Shown here piece after piece: positions 9,495 through 21,486 of a DNA stretch of 64,000 bases. The stretch is from Candidula unifasciata (lineage: Eukaryota; Mollusca; Gastropoda; Stylommatophora; Geomitridae), in NCBI GenBank assembly GCA_905116865.2, contig CAJHNH020000807.1, positions 130,828 to 194,827 on the forward strand. Reading direction: 5' to 3'. Made by a program: the position numbers and the translations under genes. A model generated the notes under the pieces. It was not told the DNA's origin. It made no database searches and was given only the letters and a program-made list of their open reading frames with translations. Position 1 is the first letter of the stretch, and every line of letters begins with the position of its first letter.

Positions 9495-10195
9495 CTCAAA
9501 TCAGTACTTTTGTATGGAGCAGAAACATGGAGAACTTCTTCTTATTCAGCATTTCGAGCCCTTGAAGTTCACTGTTGCGGATATTACCCGTCTCCATCAT
9601 CTCTCTGGTTGGCCTTCTCTTTCCACTTGGTGACACCAAGTGTTTGCAGGTCTGTCTGGACATTATCTCTCCATATTCTTCTTGGTCTACGTCGTGGTCT
9701 ACGACCATTTATCTCCTTTGTGGATATATTTTTTACTTCTCTATCATCTGACATTCTTTCAATATGCCCCAGCCATTTCAGGAAACACGGAGAACAACTA
9801 CGGCAATTACTAATAAACTACAGACATTTATTAACTGGTACCTGTGCAGAATAGAGGTATTTTAATGTTATGATAGAATCACTAATTTAGAGCTTTTGTA
9901 GAGAACTAAGCAAACTCCAATGGACCAAGAGGGGACGAAAAGACGCTGGCGTTGAATAGGACACATTGAGAAAACCGGAGAACAATATAACTAGAATGTC
10001 TTTCCACTGGAACCCACAGGGGCATAGAAATAAAGCAAGGCCAAATATCACATGGAGAAGGGAGCTTGAGAATGGCTAGAAAGATAGGGAGGACTTGGAG
10101 CTACATGCGATGGCAAAAGATAGAACGACTTGGCGTGAGTTGGTTGTCGGCCTATGCTTCATTGGGGCTAGAAAGGCAGAAGAAGAAGAATTATA
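9495..10195 (+). pseudogene. LINE RT C-terminal region, interrupted by a second LINE
   Basis: The left piece gives LLYGAETWRTSS at 9510. The right piece (9785-10195) restarts at HGEQLRQ and continues with RRWRWIGH-like, NPQGHRNKARPNITW and DRTTWRELVVGLC residues in shifting frames. It ends in (AAGAAG)n, as RTE-like tails do. Many stops and shifts make it a pseudogene. The gap 9535-9784 is filled by an oppositely oriented LINE end. Confidence 0.75.
9535..9784 (-). pseudogene. Nested LINE 3' end, opposite strand
   Basis: The minus-strand reading has WGHIERMSDDREVKN and a Pro/Arg-rich GRRPRRRPRRIWRDN stretch, then TDLQTLGVTKWKE. This is an RT C-terminus from a different LINE family than its host. 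Flanking GAAACATGGAGAAC (9527) and GAAACACGGAGAAC (9782) form a ~14-bp TSD with one mismatch. Confidence 0.75.
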
Positions 10196-10264
10196 TGCCC
10201 ATTACCCAACTGGCGTTCAATTATTTTTTTTTTTCACTTGACTTACCTATAAATAAAGTAAGTA

Positions 10265-10528
10265 AAAAACTTTCTACCACGCCCTCATTCGTATTGGGCA
10301 TACAGTGCTAGAACTATATTTCTAGACCAATCGACACTAATTGGGTGATGTTTCAGCATCACACCAGTCGCCTTTACTTCCTCTGGCTTTGTCTGGCACC
10401 AATTTAAAGCTAAGTCTACCTGGGAGCTAAGGTCATACATGAAAAGAATCCTGTATCACAGGTACTTGAACCTACGACCTTCTAATCCGCAGGCGAGCGT
10501 CTAACCGCTAAACTAGGACGGCTACCCT
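10265..10528 (-). mobile_element. SINE-B copy
   Basis: This is an inverted SINE-B. The tail GTATTGGGCATACAGTGCTA and the segment GACCAATCGACAC are followed by the body AATTTAAAGCTAAGTCTACC. The tRNA-like head ends CTAACCGCTAAACTAGGACG. Confidence 0.75.
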
Positions 10529-10529
10529 T

Positions 10530-11485
10530 ACTTACTTATGCTTATAATAAAATCTCATAATTAGGTAATTTCTCTCAAGAACTCTTTATTACGATTGTTG
10601 TCTGTCATTAGTGTTCTCGAGAAAAATATCGGGAACTTATCACGATATTCTCTGCACAGCGAGAGTTACTTCCTGTCCCATTCATGCCGAGGCCTTCACT
10701 CCTTCATTGTCGTATGTTGAAAAAGTAGAAAAAAAAAGGAGGAGAGAGGGGGGTGGGGTGGTATCACGTACTCCTTTTTTTCAACGTTTCAAAAGTTCTC
10801 TCTCATGTTGTCACCGCTCACTTGCGAGAATACTACCACTTCTTTCTACTTGGTCGACGGTTCGTTATTAGCAAAACTGAGATGCTTTTATATTACTATT
10901 TTCTTTGTTGGTCGCTTCTTTTTCTGGAGCGAAAACAACCGCCAAAAACGTAAAAATACAAAAATATCCCAATTTCTATACTCACAAACCGTCGCGCCTA
11001 TGGCGCTTCCTCCTAAAGCATTTATTACGTGTACACAGGCGCCTGCGGCGCCTCAAAGAGACTCACAACAACACAACCTCCTACAAACATTGTTTACGGC
11101 GAGCGAACGTCGAACGGAGCAATATCAGAAAACATATACAACATAGGAAGGCCGTGTGACCTGAGATGAATGAGACGGAAAGTAACTATCGCTTTGCGGA
11201 TAGTATCGTAAAAAGTTTCTGAGTCTTCTATAAAAATAATAGCTTTTACATAACTCTCATTAATCTACGCATTATCCGTGATTATCTTCCTTACATTAGG
11301 ATTGATTCCACTGAGCTTTTAGCTGTTTTAATCCCACAAGTGTCTAGCTGATATTCGAGAGAGTTAAGCATGGAAATACTAAACCCCATGGGGGTAATAT
11401 ATTCAAGGGGACCAAATAAGCAACCACTGGAAGACACAAATATGTTTTCAGAGTATTTCTGAGCCCATCACTAAACAAAGGATAT
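10530..11485. other. Unassigned DNA
   Basis: No element or gene is recognised. Overlapping + frames of 66-113 codons at 10611-11159 lack any signature and have no codon pattern that favours one frame. Confidence 0.4.
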
Positions 11486-11489
11486 GAAA

Positions 11490-11760
11490 ACATGAATAAC
11501 ATGTTGACTGTTGACAGCTGGCGTATGCATTCATGGATCTCCACAGATCTCGCTCTTTGGTGTTCTGTATCAGTTCGATTGATGATATTCCTCTGTGTCA
11601 CTTTCTTAAGCCAAACACCACCATTTCTCTTGGTCTTTTTTCTGCCTCTTCTACCAATGATCTTTCCAGACGTCACGATATTTTCCAGTGCTCCTTTTCT
11701 CATCACATAACCAAAGAACTGTCTCCTTTTCTTTTAACTGTTGACAGATATATAAGAATA
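11490..11760 (-). pseudogene. LINE RT C-terminal fragment
   Basis: The minus-strand frame reads QFFGYVMRKGALENIVTSG, then GRRGRKKTKRNGG, then a DTEHQRARSVEIHECIRQLS-like end. This is the typical 3' end of an RTE-like LINE ORF. It is truncated at both ends. Confidence 0.75.
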
Positions 11761-11964
11761 ATACCTAGTCATCCAGAGTGTCTTTCTTGGGCCAGAAAGT
11801 GTTAATCACCTCAGCTGGTGCAGATATATTATATAGAAAAATTGTATCCTAAAAATGCAGATTTTACTCGAACTCTTCTAAACTAACAGTAGCACAGTAA
11901 CCTACACATGATGTTGTCAAAGTGACAATTGTCAAGGCCAATCATGCAGTAAGTAGTAAGTGGT

Positions 11965-12235
11965 CAATATGATTTTTAACTCCAAATTTTGCCCGGGCAG
12001 CGCGGTTAGGCTACTCTTTTCGATTTCCAGCTGCCAAGAAGTTTTGTGTGTGCGTGTGTGTGTGTGTGTGTGTGCGCGCGCGCGCGCAAGTATACACACT
12101 GTCTACCCAGAGACCAGGGAAAATTACTAGAAGTCTACGTACAAATATACCAGCCTTCACTGTGGTTTGAACCCGGAACCTTTAGCACTCGAGGCGGACA
12201 CCATATCTCGACACAACTCAGCCTCCTTATGACAT
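11965..12235 (-). mobile_element. SINE-C copy with internal GT/GC expansion
   Basis: An inverted SINE-C: TTTTGCCCGGGCAGCGCGG, then TTTCGATTTCCAGCTGCCAAG, then ATTACTAGAAGTCTACG, and a tRNA-like head GGTTTGAACCCGGAACC. The middle of the element is expanded into (GT)n(GC)n. Confidence 0.75.
12043..12088. repeat. (GT)n-(GC)n microsatellite
   Basis: About ten TG units followed by about six GC units, inside SINE-C at the point where other copies have a short A- or T-rich linker. Confidence 0.95.
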
Positions 12236-12410
12236 AGTTGACAAGCAAGCGAGGGCACTGAACTAGTGCCAATTATTCCAGATTACACTGTCTTACTTTT
12301 ATTTTTGCTTCACAAAGTAGAAGTCCAGAGAAAAAAAAAATAGGTTTACTTAGGGTAAAAGATTAGGCATGGCGGCATTATTAAAAAAAAAAAAAAAAAT
12401 AAATAAAAAA

Positions 12411-12684
12411 AATAGCGAAGGACCCTTTTCCATTGCTTTAGGCCTATAGGGCATATGGAACTTGACCTATATTTTACAGACCAATCGGCACAAGATGGGT
12501 ATGTGTTCAGCATCACTCCGGCCGCCTATACTTCCCGGGACTGTACTGTACCCGGTACCTAATCAAGGCTGGGTCCACCTGGGAGCCAAGGTCATTTTTG
12601 AAAAAAGTCCGGCTCCTCCAGGGAGCGACCCCATGAACTTCGAATCAACGGCGAGTGTCTAACCGCTCCGCCACGGGGACTCCT
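12411..12684 (-). mobile_element. SINE-B copy, near full length
   Basis: Inverted tail TTTAGGCCTATAGGGCATATG, GACCAATCGGCACAAGATGG, body CAAGGCTGGGTCCACCTGGG, and tRNA-like head with CTAACCGCTCCGCCACGGGG. An A run of ~17 lies just left of it. Confidence 0.8.
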
Positions 12685-12769
12685 AACGGTGGTCATGCTA
12701 ATAAGGTAATCCACTTCCAAGTTTAGAGCAAACGGGTCGCCCCCACCCCCACCATAGTTGCTTCATTCC

Positions 12770-13065
12770 TGTGCCAACAAAAACCCGTCTATGCTTCTTG
12801 TCACAGAGCTTATACTGAACGTTATAGGTAGACAACAAATCGAATGGTTTGGCCATGTAACCAGATTGGCATCTGACAGTGCACCAGAGATAGCTGTGTT
12901 ATAAAGATACAGTGGTAACACACCCAACGGTCGACCGCGTAGAATATGGACCACAGAAAAATCTGAGACACTGAAAACTATTTTATACGAAGCGAGCAGA
13001 AGGGCCCTTTTCAGAGAATACTTCCTGCCCTGACGCTGCGAGGCACTGCAGGAGTAAAGAAAAGA
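12770..13065 (+). pseudogene. LINE RT C-terminal fragment
   Basis: The + strand (frame broken) shows RQQIEWFGHVTRLASDSAPE, then NGRPRRIWTTE, then ILYEASRRALFRE. This is a third LINE lineage by sequence. Stops interrupt it. Confidence 0.7.
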
Positions 13066-13489
13066 AGAAAATTCCCCTTGTGCAAATTGTTGACTCATAC
13101 AGCAGTTTTGTCGAAACCACCAGCATACACAGATATTAAATGCAAAAGGCAGCTGTCAGAAATGCCAACACAAACAGCCTGGCATTCGAAATGCAGGTTA
13201 TCAATGTGTAAGGAGCAGCTACAACAAATCAGTAGTTGCACACACAATAAATAAATCACATAAAGCACCATCAGTTCTGTGGTAACATGGCACTAACCAG
13301 TTTCTAAATCTACTGTTCACAAAATAAATCATACACAACACATAAAGAGACAGGGTTACTGTCGCGTGCGGATGTGCACTAGAACGCACCAGTACTGAGT
13401 GAGCAAATAATACATCAAAACAATACGTAAGGTTGTTAAGGGATTGTATTCTAGGTGATGAAAATCGAAGTTTGACCAAGGCGGACGTG

Positions 13490-13740
13490 TGGTCCGGCCT
13501 TGGTGTGGATCCTTGAGGATGCTTTACCCAGGGATGCCACGGAAGGAATGGTAATCAAGACGGATCTTTAGGATGCTTTACCCCGGGATGCCACTGTAAG
13601 ATTCGATGTTTTCAGTCTGAAGGGGACAGACGTGTGGATCCTTGAGGACGTTATCCCCAGGGATGCCACTGAAAGCAGTCATTGTATGAAGCAAGATCAT
13701 TGAGGATGCTCTACCCGGGGACTCCACTATAAACTCAGCA
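13490..13740. repeat. Tandem repeat, four diverged ~60-80-bp units
   Basis: Each unit contains GGATCCTTGAGGATGCT or a variant, then TACCCAGGGATGCCACTG or a variant (near 13508, 13562, 13637 and 13702). Spacing between the cores varies. Confidence 0.8.
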
Positions 13741-13814
13741 GAAAGCTGGTATAGTGTCTACTCCGTTCGGCAGTAAGCCGGTATGCTTATATTACCTTGT
13801 TCAGGCTGCAGAAA

Positions 13815-13945
13815 AGATCGTCGTGATTGTCCAGATTCCAAGGTCGGACTGAGATCGTTGACATTGTCCGGATTCCAAGGTCGGACTGAGATCGATGTGA
13901 TTGACTGTCCGGATTTCCAAGGTCGGACTGCGACCCGTCATTTGT
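13815..13945. repeat. Tandem repeat, three ~37-41-bp units
   Basis: Cores GATTCCAAGGTCGGACTG lie at about 13835 and 13872 and (with an extra T) at 13913. It directly follows the 13490-13740 array. Confidence 0.9.
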
Positions 13946-14199
13946 TAGGAAGTCAGTTGATGTTCGAGCGGGCTCGGTTGGTGTGTTTGGATTATTAATT
14001 GCACATTTTCTCCTTCTGTTGATCATCTTTATTGTCAATACAACAATGGAACTTTTTAAGAGAGTTCATCGTTAAACTGCGTTAGGAAACCTTTAACATT
14101 CATCATGTTTTGTCACACTTGGCCGGTGGCATTGTAATTTGTTGGATACCGTATTTGTTACGTTAACTTGGCCTGTTGCATCTTTGGTATGCCGCACAT

Positions 14200-14520
14200 C
14201 ACCATGAAGCCTTCACAGTTACGAATACCAGCTTTAGAGAGAAAGCTATAAGAAATCCTTGTCTGGATTATTCTGACAGACAAAGAATGAAGTGGTTCAG
14301 CCATGTAGTGAGAATGCAGCCAAACCAAACTGCATTTGTGACATTTTACAGCAGAACATCTGAGAGGGGGGCGAGAGGAAGAGCAAGGAAGTTATGGATA
14401 AATGGTGTAGCTGAAACCTTCCCCCCCCCCCCCTTTCACCAAGACACCCGAGAAGAGCAAGACGAATACAGAAAACCACGACACTGGACTACAAACCTGT
14501 ATCATGAGATGACAAACTAA
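14200..14520 (+). pseudogene. LINE RT C-terminal fragment with poly-C run
   Basis: The frame reads DRQRMKWFSHVVRMQ, then RTSERGARGRARKLW, the usual RT C-terminal W-[FL]-x-H-V-x-R core and Arg/Gly-rich linker. A run of ~13 C at 14420-14433 sits inside the coding remnant. Confidence 0.75.
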
Positions 14521-14671
14521 GAAGAAACAAAAGTGCATAGTTGAAACGCGTTCAGAATGAAACCCGCAGCTCAGTCTCGCACCACACACTCAGCTCAGTA
14601 ACTAAGCAACGAAATAAGATGGGAGATCTGATTTCTAATAAACCTGAGAACTATCCTTGGTGACAGTTACT

Positions 14672-14935
14672 TCTTAAGCCGGATAGGCTACATGCTAGCC
14701 TGCGGATCCGAAAATGGTGGGTTCAAATCCGCATAAAACCAAATGCTTTTAAAACACGATCCTTACACCAGCTTCTTCCGGCTTTAAGTATATACCAAAT
14801 AAAGCCCTTGGAAGCAAAGGTGGCGGGTGTGATGTTGACCACATCATATACTGAGGTCTATAAAAATGTGTCTAGCTAGCCTCATGCCGATACACCACCT
14901 ACAGGTAAAGGGACTTTTAAAGAACAGAGAGACCT
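14672..14935 (+). mobile_element. SINE-B copy, diverged
   Basis: The head has GCCTGCGGATCCGAAAATGG and the B-box GGGTTCAAATCC. The body has GAAGCAAAGGTGGCGGGTGT and GATGTTGACCACATCA. The tail has GGTCTATAAAAATGTG. Confidence 0.65.
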
Positions 14936-15344
14936 TGGCACTCTAGGTTAGAAATGAAGCTTGAGGTCAACAACTCTGTCTTTATAAAACTTTTTTGTTT
15001 TTGTTTCAATTACAAAACAGATTAGAAAAGCACAGCAAATGATGACGTGCGTTGGTGTTATTTACAAGAGAAAGCTAAAATATTTACTTTCTGACACAGC
15101 AGGGTTAGTAAATAATGCACGCTGATCTATTTTATGATTCCGAAGTTAGCATGACGTTTAAAGGTATTTATTCGTTGAGGCATCTGGAGTACATTGATCT
15201 CACTGCGAGACATTCATAAGTTTCCAACAGCTAAGCTGAACTTCTTTAAAAAAGTAATATAGAGATTACCCTAATGTATATGAACATTTTATAGAATATG
15301 TGATTTACCAGTTGCTAAATTTACAGTAAAATTCTTCTTGTTCT

Positions 15345-15392
15345 TAGCATTCAGCGGCTGTAAACTCCTGCGGAAAGTTCTAGTTTTTTAGC
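15345..15392 (-). mobile_element. Repeat-E tail fragment
   Basis: It matches, inverted, the Repeat-E 3' end seen at 40770-40818 (GTTTACAGCTGGTGAACGC plus GAAGAA tail). Here it reads GCGGCTGTAAACTCCTGCGG with TTCTTCTTG to its left. Confidence 0.55.
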
Positions 15393-15562
15393 GATCCCGG
15401 ATTTAAATCTTGCGTCAAAACGTCAGTTTTACGTGCAAGTCAGTTTTATAGATCTAGTTTATTTGTTTGCAAACTGTTGGTTCCTTGCCGCTCAGGCCCA
15501 TGCGCTCTGACTTCCAAGGAAACTCCCATAATCAGAAGAAGATAAAGAAGAGAAGGAGGTAA

Positions 15563-15745
15563 ATGAAGAAGAAGAAAAAGAAGAAGAAGAAGAAGAAGAA
15601 GAACAAGAAGAAGAAGAAGAAGAAGAAGAAGAAGAAGAAGAAGAAGAAGAAGAAGAAGAAGAAGAAGAAGAAGAAGAAGAAGAAGAAGAAGAAGAAAGAA
15701 GAAGAAAGAAGAAGAAGAAGAAGAAGAAGAAAGAAGAAGAAGAAC
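15563..15745. repeat. (GAA)n microsatellite
   Basis: About 180 bp of nearly pure GAA/AAG with a few AAC and AAAG interruptions. The Lys-only and Leu/Ser-only frames over it are artefacts. Confidence 0.97.
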
Positions 15746-15841
15746 TAACTTTTTTAAATGTATGTCAACAGAGAACTGTGGGTCAATATGGGAGATATTC
15801 GTATCTGAAGTCACAAAAATATTTGGTAGAGCTGAGAAACA

Positions 15842-16400
<559 letters not shown>

Positions 16401-16439
16401 AGAAAATATCTATCTGAGAAAAGGTTGACAGTCCGACGC

Positions 16440-17160
16440 ATTTTTCTTCTTCTTTTAATTCTTCTTCTTCTTGAATTATATACCGTGTGGCGTTGGTAGT
16501 CGAATCTCGCAACAACCTTCTGTCTCGTGCACTTTCAGTGAACTATAACACCGATGATTCTCCATACCATGATGTCAGACTGTTCAGCATCTTCTCCTTC
16601 AGTCTTTATCTGTCTCTCCCTCCCTCCAACTTTAATACAGTCTCTATATACTATAGTCCTTCTTATGACATGACCCAACAATGTAAATTGTCTCTTTCTG
16701 ATCCAGACAATTGGTTCTTTTCGTCAGTTAGTTTTTTTTTTCTTTTTCAAGACATCGTCTTTACTCTTTTTATCTGCCCAAGTTATTCTCATCATTCGTC
16801 TATAAAACCACATCGCTGCAGCTCCCTTATAATTTTTCAGTTAGCAAATTTTTTTTCACGTCTTAATTACCAAAGAAAGATTAAATAGAACATAATTTTA
16901 AACCGCTGCCTTTTCTTGAACTATTCTACATTTAATCTCTTTAATACATTTATCATCTGATGTTATCAGAGTACCCAAGGACTTAAACGTATCAACTTGC
17001 TTGAGGATTGTCCCACTTATTTTGACATTTCCGATGGTCTATCTTTTTTATAATTACAATTACTTCTGTTTTTCTGCTATTTATACTTACCCTATGTTTT
17101 GGCTTACTGCTACAATTATTTCCTAATTTTTTTTTTTGCAGTTGTTTCTTTTTTAGCGAT
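16440..17160 (-). pseudogene. LINE RT C-terminal region, multiply frameshifted
   Basis: Read on the minus strand with frame changes, it gives KTEVIVI, then a QVDTFKYLG-like area, then AAMWFYRRMMRITWADKKS, then RKRQFTLLGHVIRR, then a RFDYQRHTVY-like end followed by a GAAGAA tail. Order and content match an RTE-like LINE ORF. Upstream RT motifs are absent. Confidence 0.7.
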
Positions 17161-17689
17161 CAAACTAGATCCTTAGCATATTGCCGATTGTTAGGATTAT
17201 ACCAACCAACCAATACTCATGGCATACCATGTATCGATGACCCAGGTGCAAAAGAACTTAAATTGATTGATTGAACTCTAGGGGTTGTGTGCATTTTTAA
17301 CAATAATACAACAATTGTGAATGTCAAAATTATGATAAAATTATGTTGCTTTCCTTTTCTATGTCTTCTTTTTTAGTAGCACATGCGTTCGAATACACAA
17401 ATATGCATCAAGCAAACAGACAATAGGCAAATAGTCAGGCAGACAATAAGACAGACAAACATAAATTCATACGAACATCTAGGCTTGCACAAACTCTTCT
17501 TCGCCCTATATTGCACCTACCACCATATCTGATATGACACAGCTAAGGCTGAAGAGAGTATCAACGAAAACACATACATGCGAGAACTCCCCCACTCCTT
17601 TCTCCTCTAGTAACCCGATGATAGTTATTTAGAACACAAAACTAATCAAGCCGTCTGAGACAAAATATACAAATTTGCGGGACACCAGG

Positions 17690-17955
17690 AGCCTCTTTTG
17701 GCAGTGGTGAAACATCGCAAGCTAGCTTGGTTTGGGCACGTCGTGAGACATGATTCGATTGCAAAGACTGTACTTCAAGGAACATTAGGGTGGTAGTCGA
17801 AGAAGAGGAGGGCAAAGAAGAACCTAGAATGAAAACATCAAGAAATGGATAGGACTAAGATATCATACACTTATTCATCAAGCAGAAGACAGAGAAAGAT
17901 GGCTAGTTTTATGTGCTAGAGCTTCCATCAATACACCTCCACGACCCTAATGGGT
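17690..17955 (+). pseudogene. LINE RT C-terminal fragment
   Basis: The + strand gives HRKLAWFGHVVRHDSIAKT and then an RRGGQRRTW-like stretch after a frameshift. The core W-F-G-H-V-V-R-H-D is the diagnostic part. Stops make it non-functional. Confidence 0.75.
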
Positions 17956-17959
17956 TAAG

Positions 17960-18655
17960 GTTAATGTTATGTATGTTAACCCGCTGAAGTCTAGTGGTTT
18001 AAAAAAATAATAATCCCGACTCTCTGTATGTATGCCAGCTGCTCTCTAGGGAAATAGACACAATTGTGCAGTGGTCAACAGTTTTCAGGAACTTCCATGT
18101 CACCACCAGTCAGATTATATCGAATTCTCTCCACTGAATGGTGCGGAAGCTAAATGTTAGTATTTACGTTACGGTCTGAAAGATTTCAACCTTGATCAAA
18201 CTTTGAGATTCCAGCAATGAACTTTTGCCTACTAGTGTCATCAGTCGATGGGGTGAAACCATGTTTTTATCGTTCATCAGAGACCGCCGCTTGTGAACAT
18301 TTACCCACTCCAGCCTCTGTCGCGTTTTTAAAAACCAGACACTAATGTAAATAATAGATGCTGATTCTACTGCATCAACATTATCGCCACAATAATGTAC
18401 GTAGTGGGATCAACCATGTAAATTGCAGTGGATGCACTGCATCCCCCCTAATGGATGGAGTAAAGCAAAAAAAAAAAAAAGGGGGGGGGGGGCAGATGTT
18501 GGAGTTTAGAAGTAGAGTCCGCTTCTAATACATCTGGAATCGGTGGCACCCGACTGTTGCAAACAGATGTGTCAAAAGAACTACGCTCTGCCTTAAAGTA
18601 TGACATTATCTGGTCATTCAAGGCAATGCTATTATGGCTAGTTTAGGCTTTGGTA
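17960..18655. other. Unassigned DNA with A14/G12 homopolymers
   Basis: Nothing is recognised apart from an adjoining A run and G run at 18467-18492. Confidence 0.4.
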
Positions 18656-18659
18656 GGGT

Positions 18660-18900
18660 GGAACGTCTCGGCCTCTGTGGCTTAGGCGTTGAAAGCGCGC
18701 TTCGAAATGACGGGGTGACGGGTTCGATTCCTGCGGCGAACGATTTTTTTTTCGACATTGGTACTAAGAGCTGACCTTACATGAAGCAATGGCAAACTAT
18801 TGAACGTAAAATTTTTCTAATAAAATCACAACTAATAAATGATGGGGTTGGTTCTGCAATGTCTTGTATACGAAACTAACTTTTAACTTCTCTTGTATCC
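18660..18900 (+). mobile_element. SINE-I copy, near full length
   Basis: tRNA-like head CCTCTGTGGCTTAGGCGTTG with a perfect B-box GGGTTCGATTCC. The body has GCAATGGCAAACTATTGAACG and the tail GGGGTTGGTTCTGCAATGTC. Another copy is at 59455-59690; fragments are at 3838, 29397, 46378, 46722 and 62876. Confidence 0.8.
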
Positions 18901-19037
18901 GTGGCTTTGTTTCGAGAGAGGTAAACAAATATAGCGCGTGGTGGCGTGACTAATCTTGACCGCCTCCTACAAGTTCTGGCACGCGGGTCGTTTTCCAAAG
19001 CTAGTAACATGTTGCGCCTCTAAACAGGAAATATATA

Positions 19038-19341
19038 AAGGAAAAAAGGAAAAGTCGGCAGATGTGAACCAGCGTCATTGCACACGGTTATAAACCATAA
19101 GTGCATTGCCACCAGTACGAACAGCTGATAAGAAACTGTCCGCCTGTGTCACTGTCCGAGCACAACTCCGTAGCTACAGCGACGGTCCTCCATTTACCCC
19201 AAAGTGTTAACTCTGGTACCTATTACCTAAAGGCTGGGTGAACCCCGGAACCGCCCGGTTTCGGACACCGGCCGTGGACTGCAGCGAGTCGCAACTGTAT
19301 CTTAAAGCGAGTGTCCTACTGACTGCGCTAATGCGGCCCCA
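19038..19341 (-). mobile_element. SINE-F copy
   Basis: Minus orientation, nearly collinear with 58344-58642. AAGTCGGCAGATGTGAACCA, TAAACCATAAGTGCATTGCC and CCGGAACCGCCCGG are shared, and a tRNA-like head ends TGACTGCGCTAATGCGGCCCC. Confidence 0.8.
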
Positions 19342-19405
19342 TAACAGGAAGTATTCAGAGTTATATTATTTCAGGTAAAAAATATTAAATGTGTTTGCCA
19401 ATCAG

Positions 19406-19408
<3 letters not shown>

Positions 19409-19464
<56 letters not shown>
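19409..19464. repeat. (TA)n microsatellite
   Basis: About 28 TA dinucleotides. Confidence 0.97.
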
Positions 19465-19467
<3 letters not shown>

Positions 19468-19864
19468 TTATATGTACACATATATTTGCGGAGGCGCAGA
19501 TAACTCCGGCCACGTCGGAGTAAGGACGAATATTGATGTTTAGGGCAAATACGAGGGGATGTCAATAAATGAGTCACAAATAGTTATGTGATCACAGAAA
19601 AATGTAGTTCGTGGTTTCTTGAGGTGTCTGTGGGTGGCAGCAACATCGAACTGTATGTCTGTGTTCGTTAGATGACGCTAGGTGTTGAATGCGCACGCGC
19701 AACATAGAAACAAAATGACGACTCTACTTACGGAGTGTACCCTCAAAAAACAGCGTGCTGTTGTGCATTTTGTAACGTGGGGTGGGGGGGGGGGGGGGTA
19801 CCTGCAAAGGATATTCATAAGGCAGTGCTTCGGGTTTATGCTGACAAATATTTATCCAGTGCAG

Positions 19865-20040
19865 TGGTACCTAGCTGGGTAAAATATAACACTGCACACG
19901 GGCATCCGATCTAACTATCCATAGACTAGTGGGAATTACTAGAAGTCCAAGTCCACGTGTAAAAAAATCCCAGCCTGGTATTGAACCCAGAACCTCTAGC
20001 ATTCGAAGCGGACACCATGACTTGAGACCAGGCAACCTCT
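19865..20040 (-). mobile_element. SINE-C head fragment
   Basis: AATTACTAGAAGTCCAAGTC, TATTGAACCCAGAACCTCTA and CATTCGAAGCGGACACCATG match the tRNA-like head half of SINE-C. It is followed directly by the dinucleotide palindrome. Confidence 0.7.
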
Positions 20041-20059
20041 TGTGTGTGTATGTTTTTGT

Positions 20060-20280
<221 letters not shown>

Positions 20281-20559
20281 GACTTGAACACAATTTTTCC
20301 ATTTAACCCCTTTCCCTAGAAAATGTGCAAGGAGCTGAAACTCTCTTTCTCTACCCCCTCAACTTGAGCACTTAACAGTTTTCTTGTCGTTGGAGCCTCT
20401 GATGTTAGAAGCAGACATAAAAGCAACCAGTAATCCATGTAATAATTCGTTATGACAAGTGCATGTCGGTTCCTGACCTTGCCGTCTTGTCACGTCATTG
20501 TAGACACGTCAACCGCAGAAAACACGGGCCGAGGCTATCATTCAAGTTTGACGTTTGAA

Positions 20560-20915
20560 CAATGGATCAACATCATGGCACACAGTTAGTAACCCATAAG
20601 TGCTCTGTTCTTCTTAAAACTCAAGTCTGAGTCCGAAAAAGCTCAGCAAAGTGCACAGACTCTGTAGCAGCGGCGTGTATCCTGAAATGCATTGGGTAGA
20701 TTTTTAACTCCTAATTTTGACCGGGCAGCGCTGTTATGCTACTCTTTTTCGATTTCCAACTGCCAAGGCACTTTTTACGTGCGCAGCAATGAACACGGGA
20801 GTCCGATCTCACTACCCAGAGACCAGGGGGAAATTACTAGAAGTCTAAGTCCACGTTAAAAAATCCCAGCCCTTACCGGGGATTGAACACGGAACCTCGA
20901 GACCACGCAGCCCCT
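20560..20915 (-). mobile_element. SINE-C copy, full length
   Basis: Inverted: GATCAACATCATGGCACACA, TGACCGGGCAGCGCTGTTA, AATTACTAGAAGTCTAAGTC and the head B-box GGGGATTGAACACGGAACC. Compare 34285-34705 (same strand) and 41258-41660 (opposite strand). Confidence 0.8.
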
Positions 20916-20997
20916 TATATCAATCAAGTTCTGTATGGTGAAGTAAGTACAGATCCCCATTACACACCTGTGGCGCCTGCGTACTAGGCAGCTTACA

Positions 20998-21257
20998 GGA
21001 CCCTTTTCAAGCCGCCATGCGTATTGGGCATATAGGGCTAGACCTATATGGTATAGAGTAATCTGTACTTGGTGGGTGATGTGGTCAACATCATGCCGGC
21101 CGCCCTTACCTGGCACCCATTAAATTCTAAGTACACCTAGGAGCCAAGGTTATTTCCGAAACAAACAAAAAAAAAAAGCATAGCGCCGTTTGGATTTGAA
21201 CCCATGACTTTCGGATCCGCAGGCAAGCTTTTATCCACTACACCTTTCCGGCTCCCG
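20998..21257 (-). mobile_element. SINE-B copy (first of a tandem pair)
   Basis: Tail GCGTATTGGGCATATAGGGC, then GGTGGGTGATGTGGTCAACA, and a head that includes GATTTGAACCCATGACTTTC. Confidence 0.8.
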
Positions 21258-21259
21258 TG

Positions 21260-21458
21260 TTATCCTAGACTTAAATTTCTCTGTACCTCGATGGGTGATA
21301 GAGTCAACATCACGTCTGTCGCTTTTACATATCTATTTAAGGCTGGGTATACCTGGGGGCGAATATCATTTTTTTTTAAAATCCGGATTCATGCAGATTT
21401 GAACCAACGACTTTCGGATCCAGAAGCGAGCCTCTAGCCGCTACACCGCGGTGGTTCC
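21260..21458 (-). mobile_element. SINE-B copy (second of a tandem pair)
   Basis: Same order as its neighbour: GATGGGTGATAGAGTCAACA, AAGGCTGGGTATACCTGGGG and the head GATTTGAACCAACGACTTTC. It lacks the distal tail, which suggests 3' truncation or insertion into the first copy's head. Confidence 0.75.
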
Positions 21459-21486
21459 CGTTTAGGTTCTGGTTTAGTGGATATCA

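Noticed and set aside
10611..11159. Cluster of four overlapping frames (66-113 codons)
   Set aside because: No family signature and mutual overlap in different frames.
18660..18740. tRNA gene at a perfect B-box (GGGTTCGATTCC)
   Set aside because: It continues into the SINE-I body, and there is no cloverleaf acceptor pairing evident. The same holds for the other B-boxes in SINE heads.
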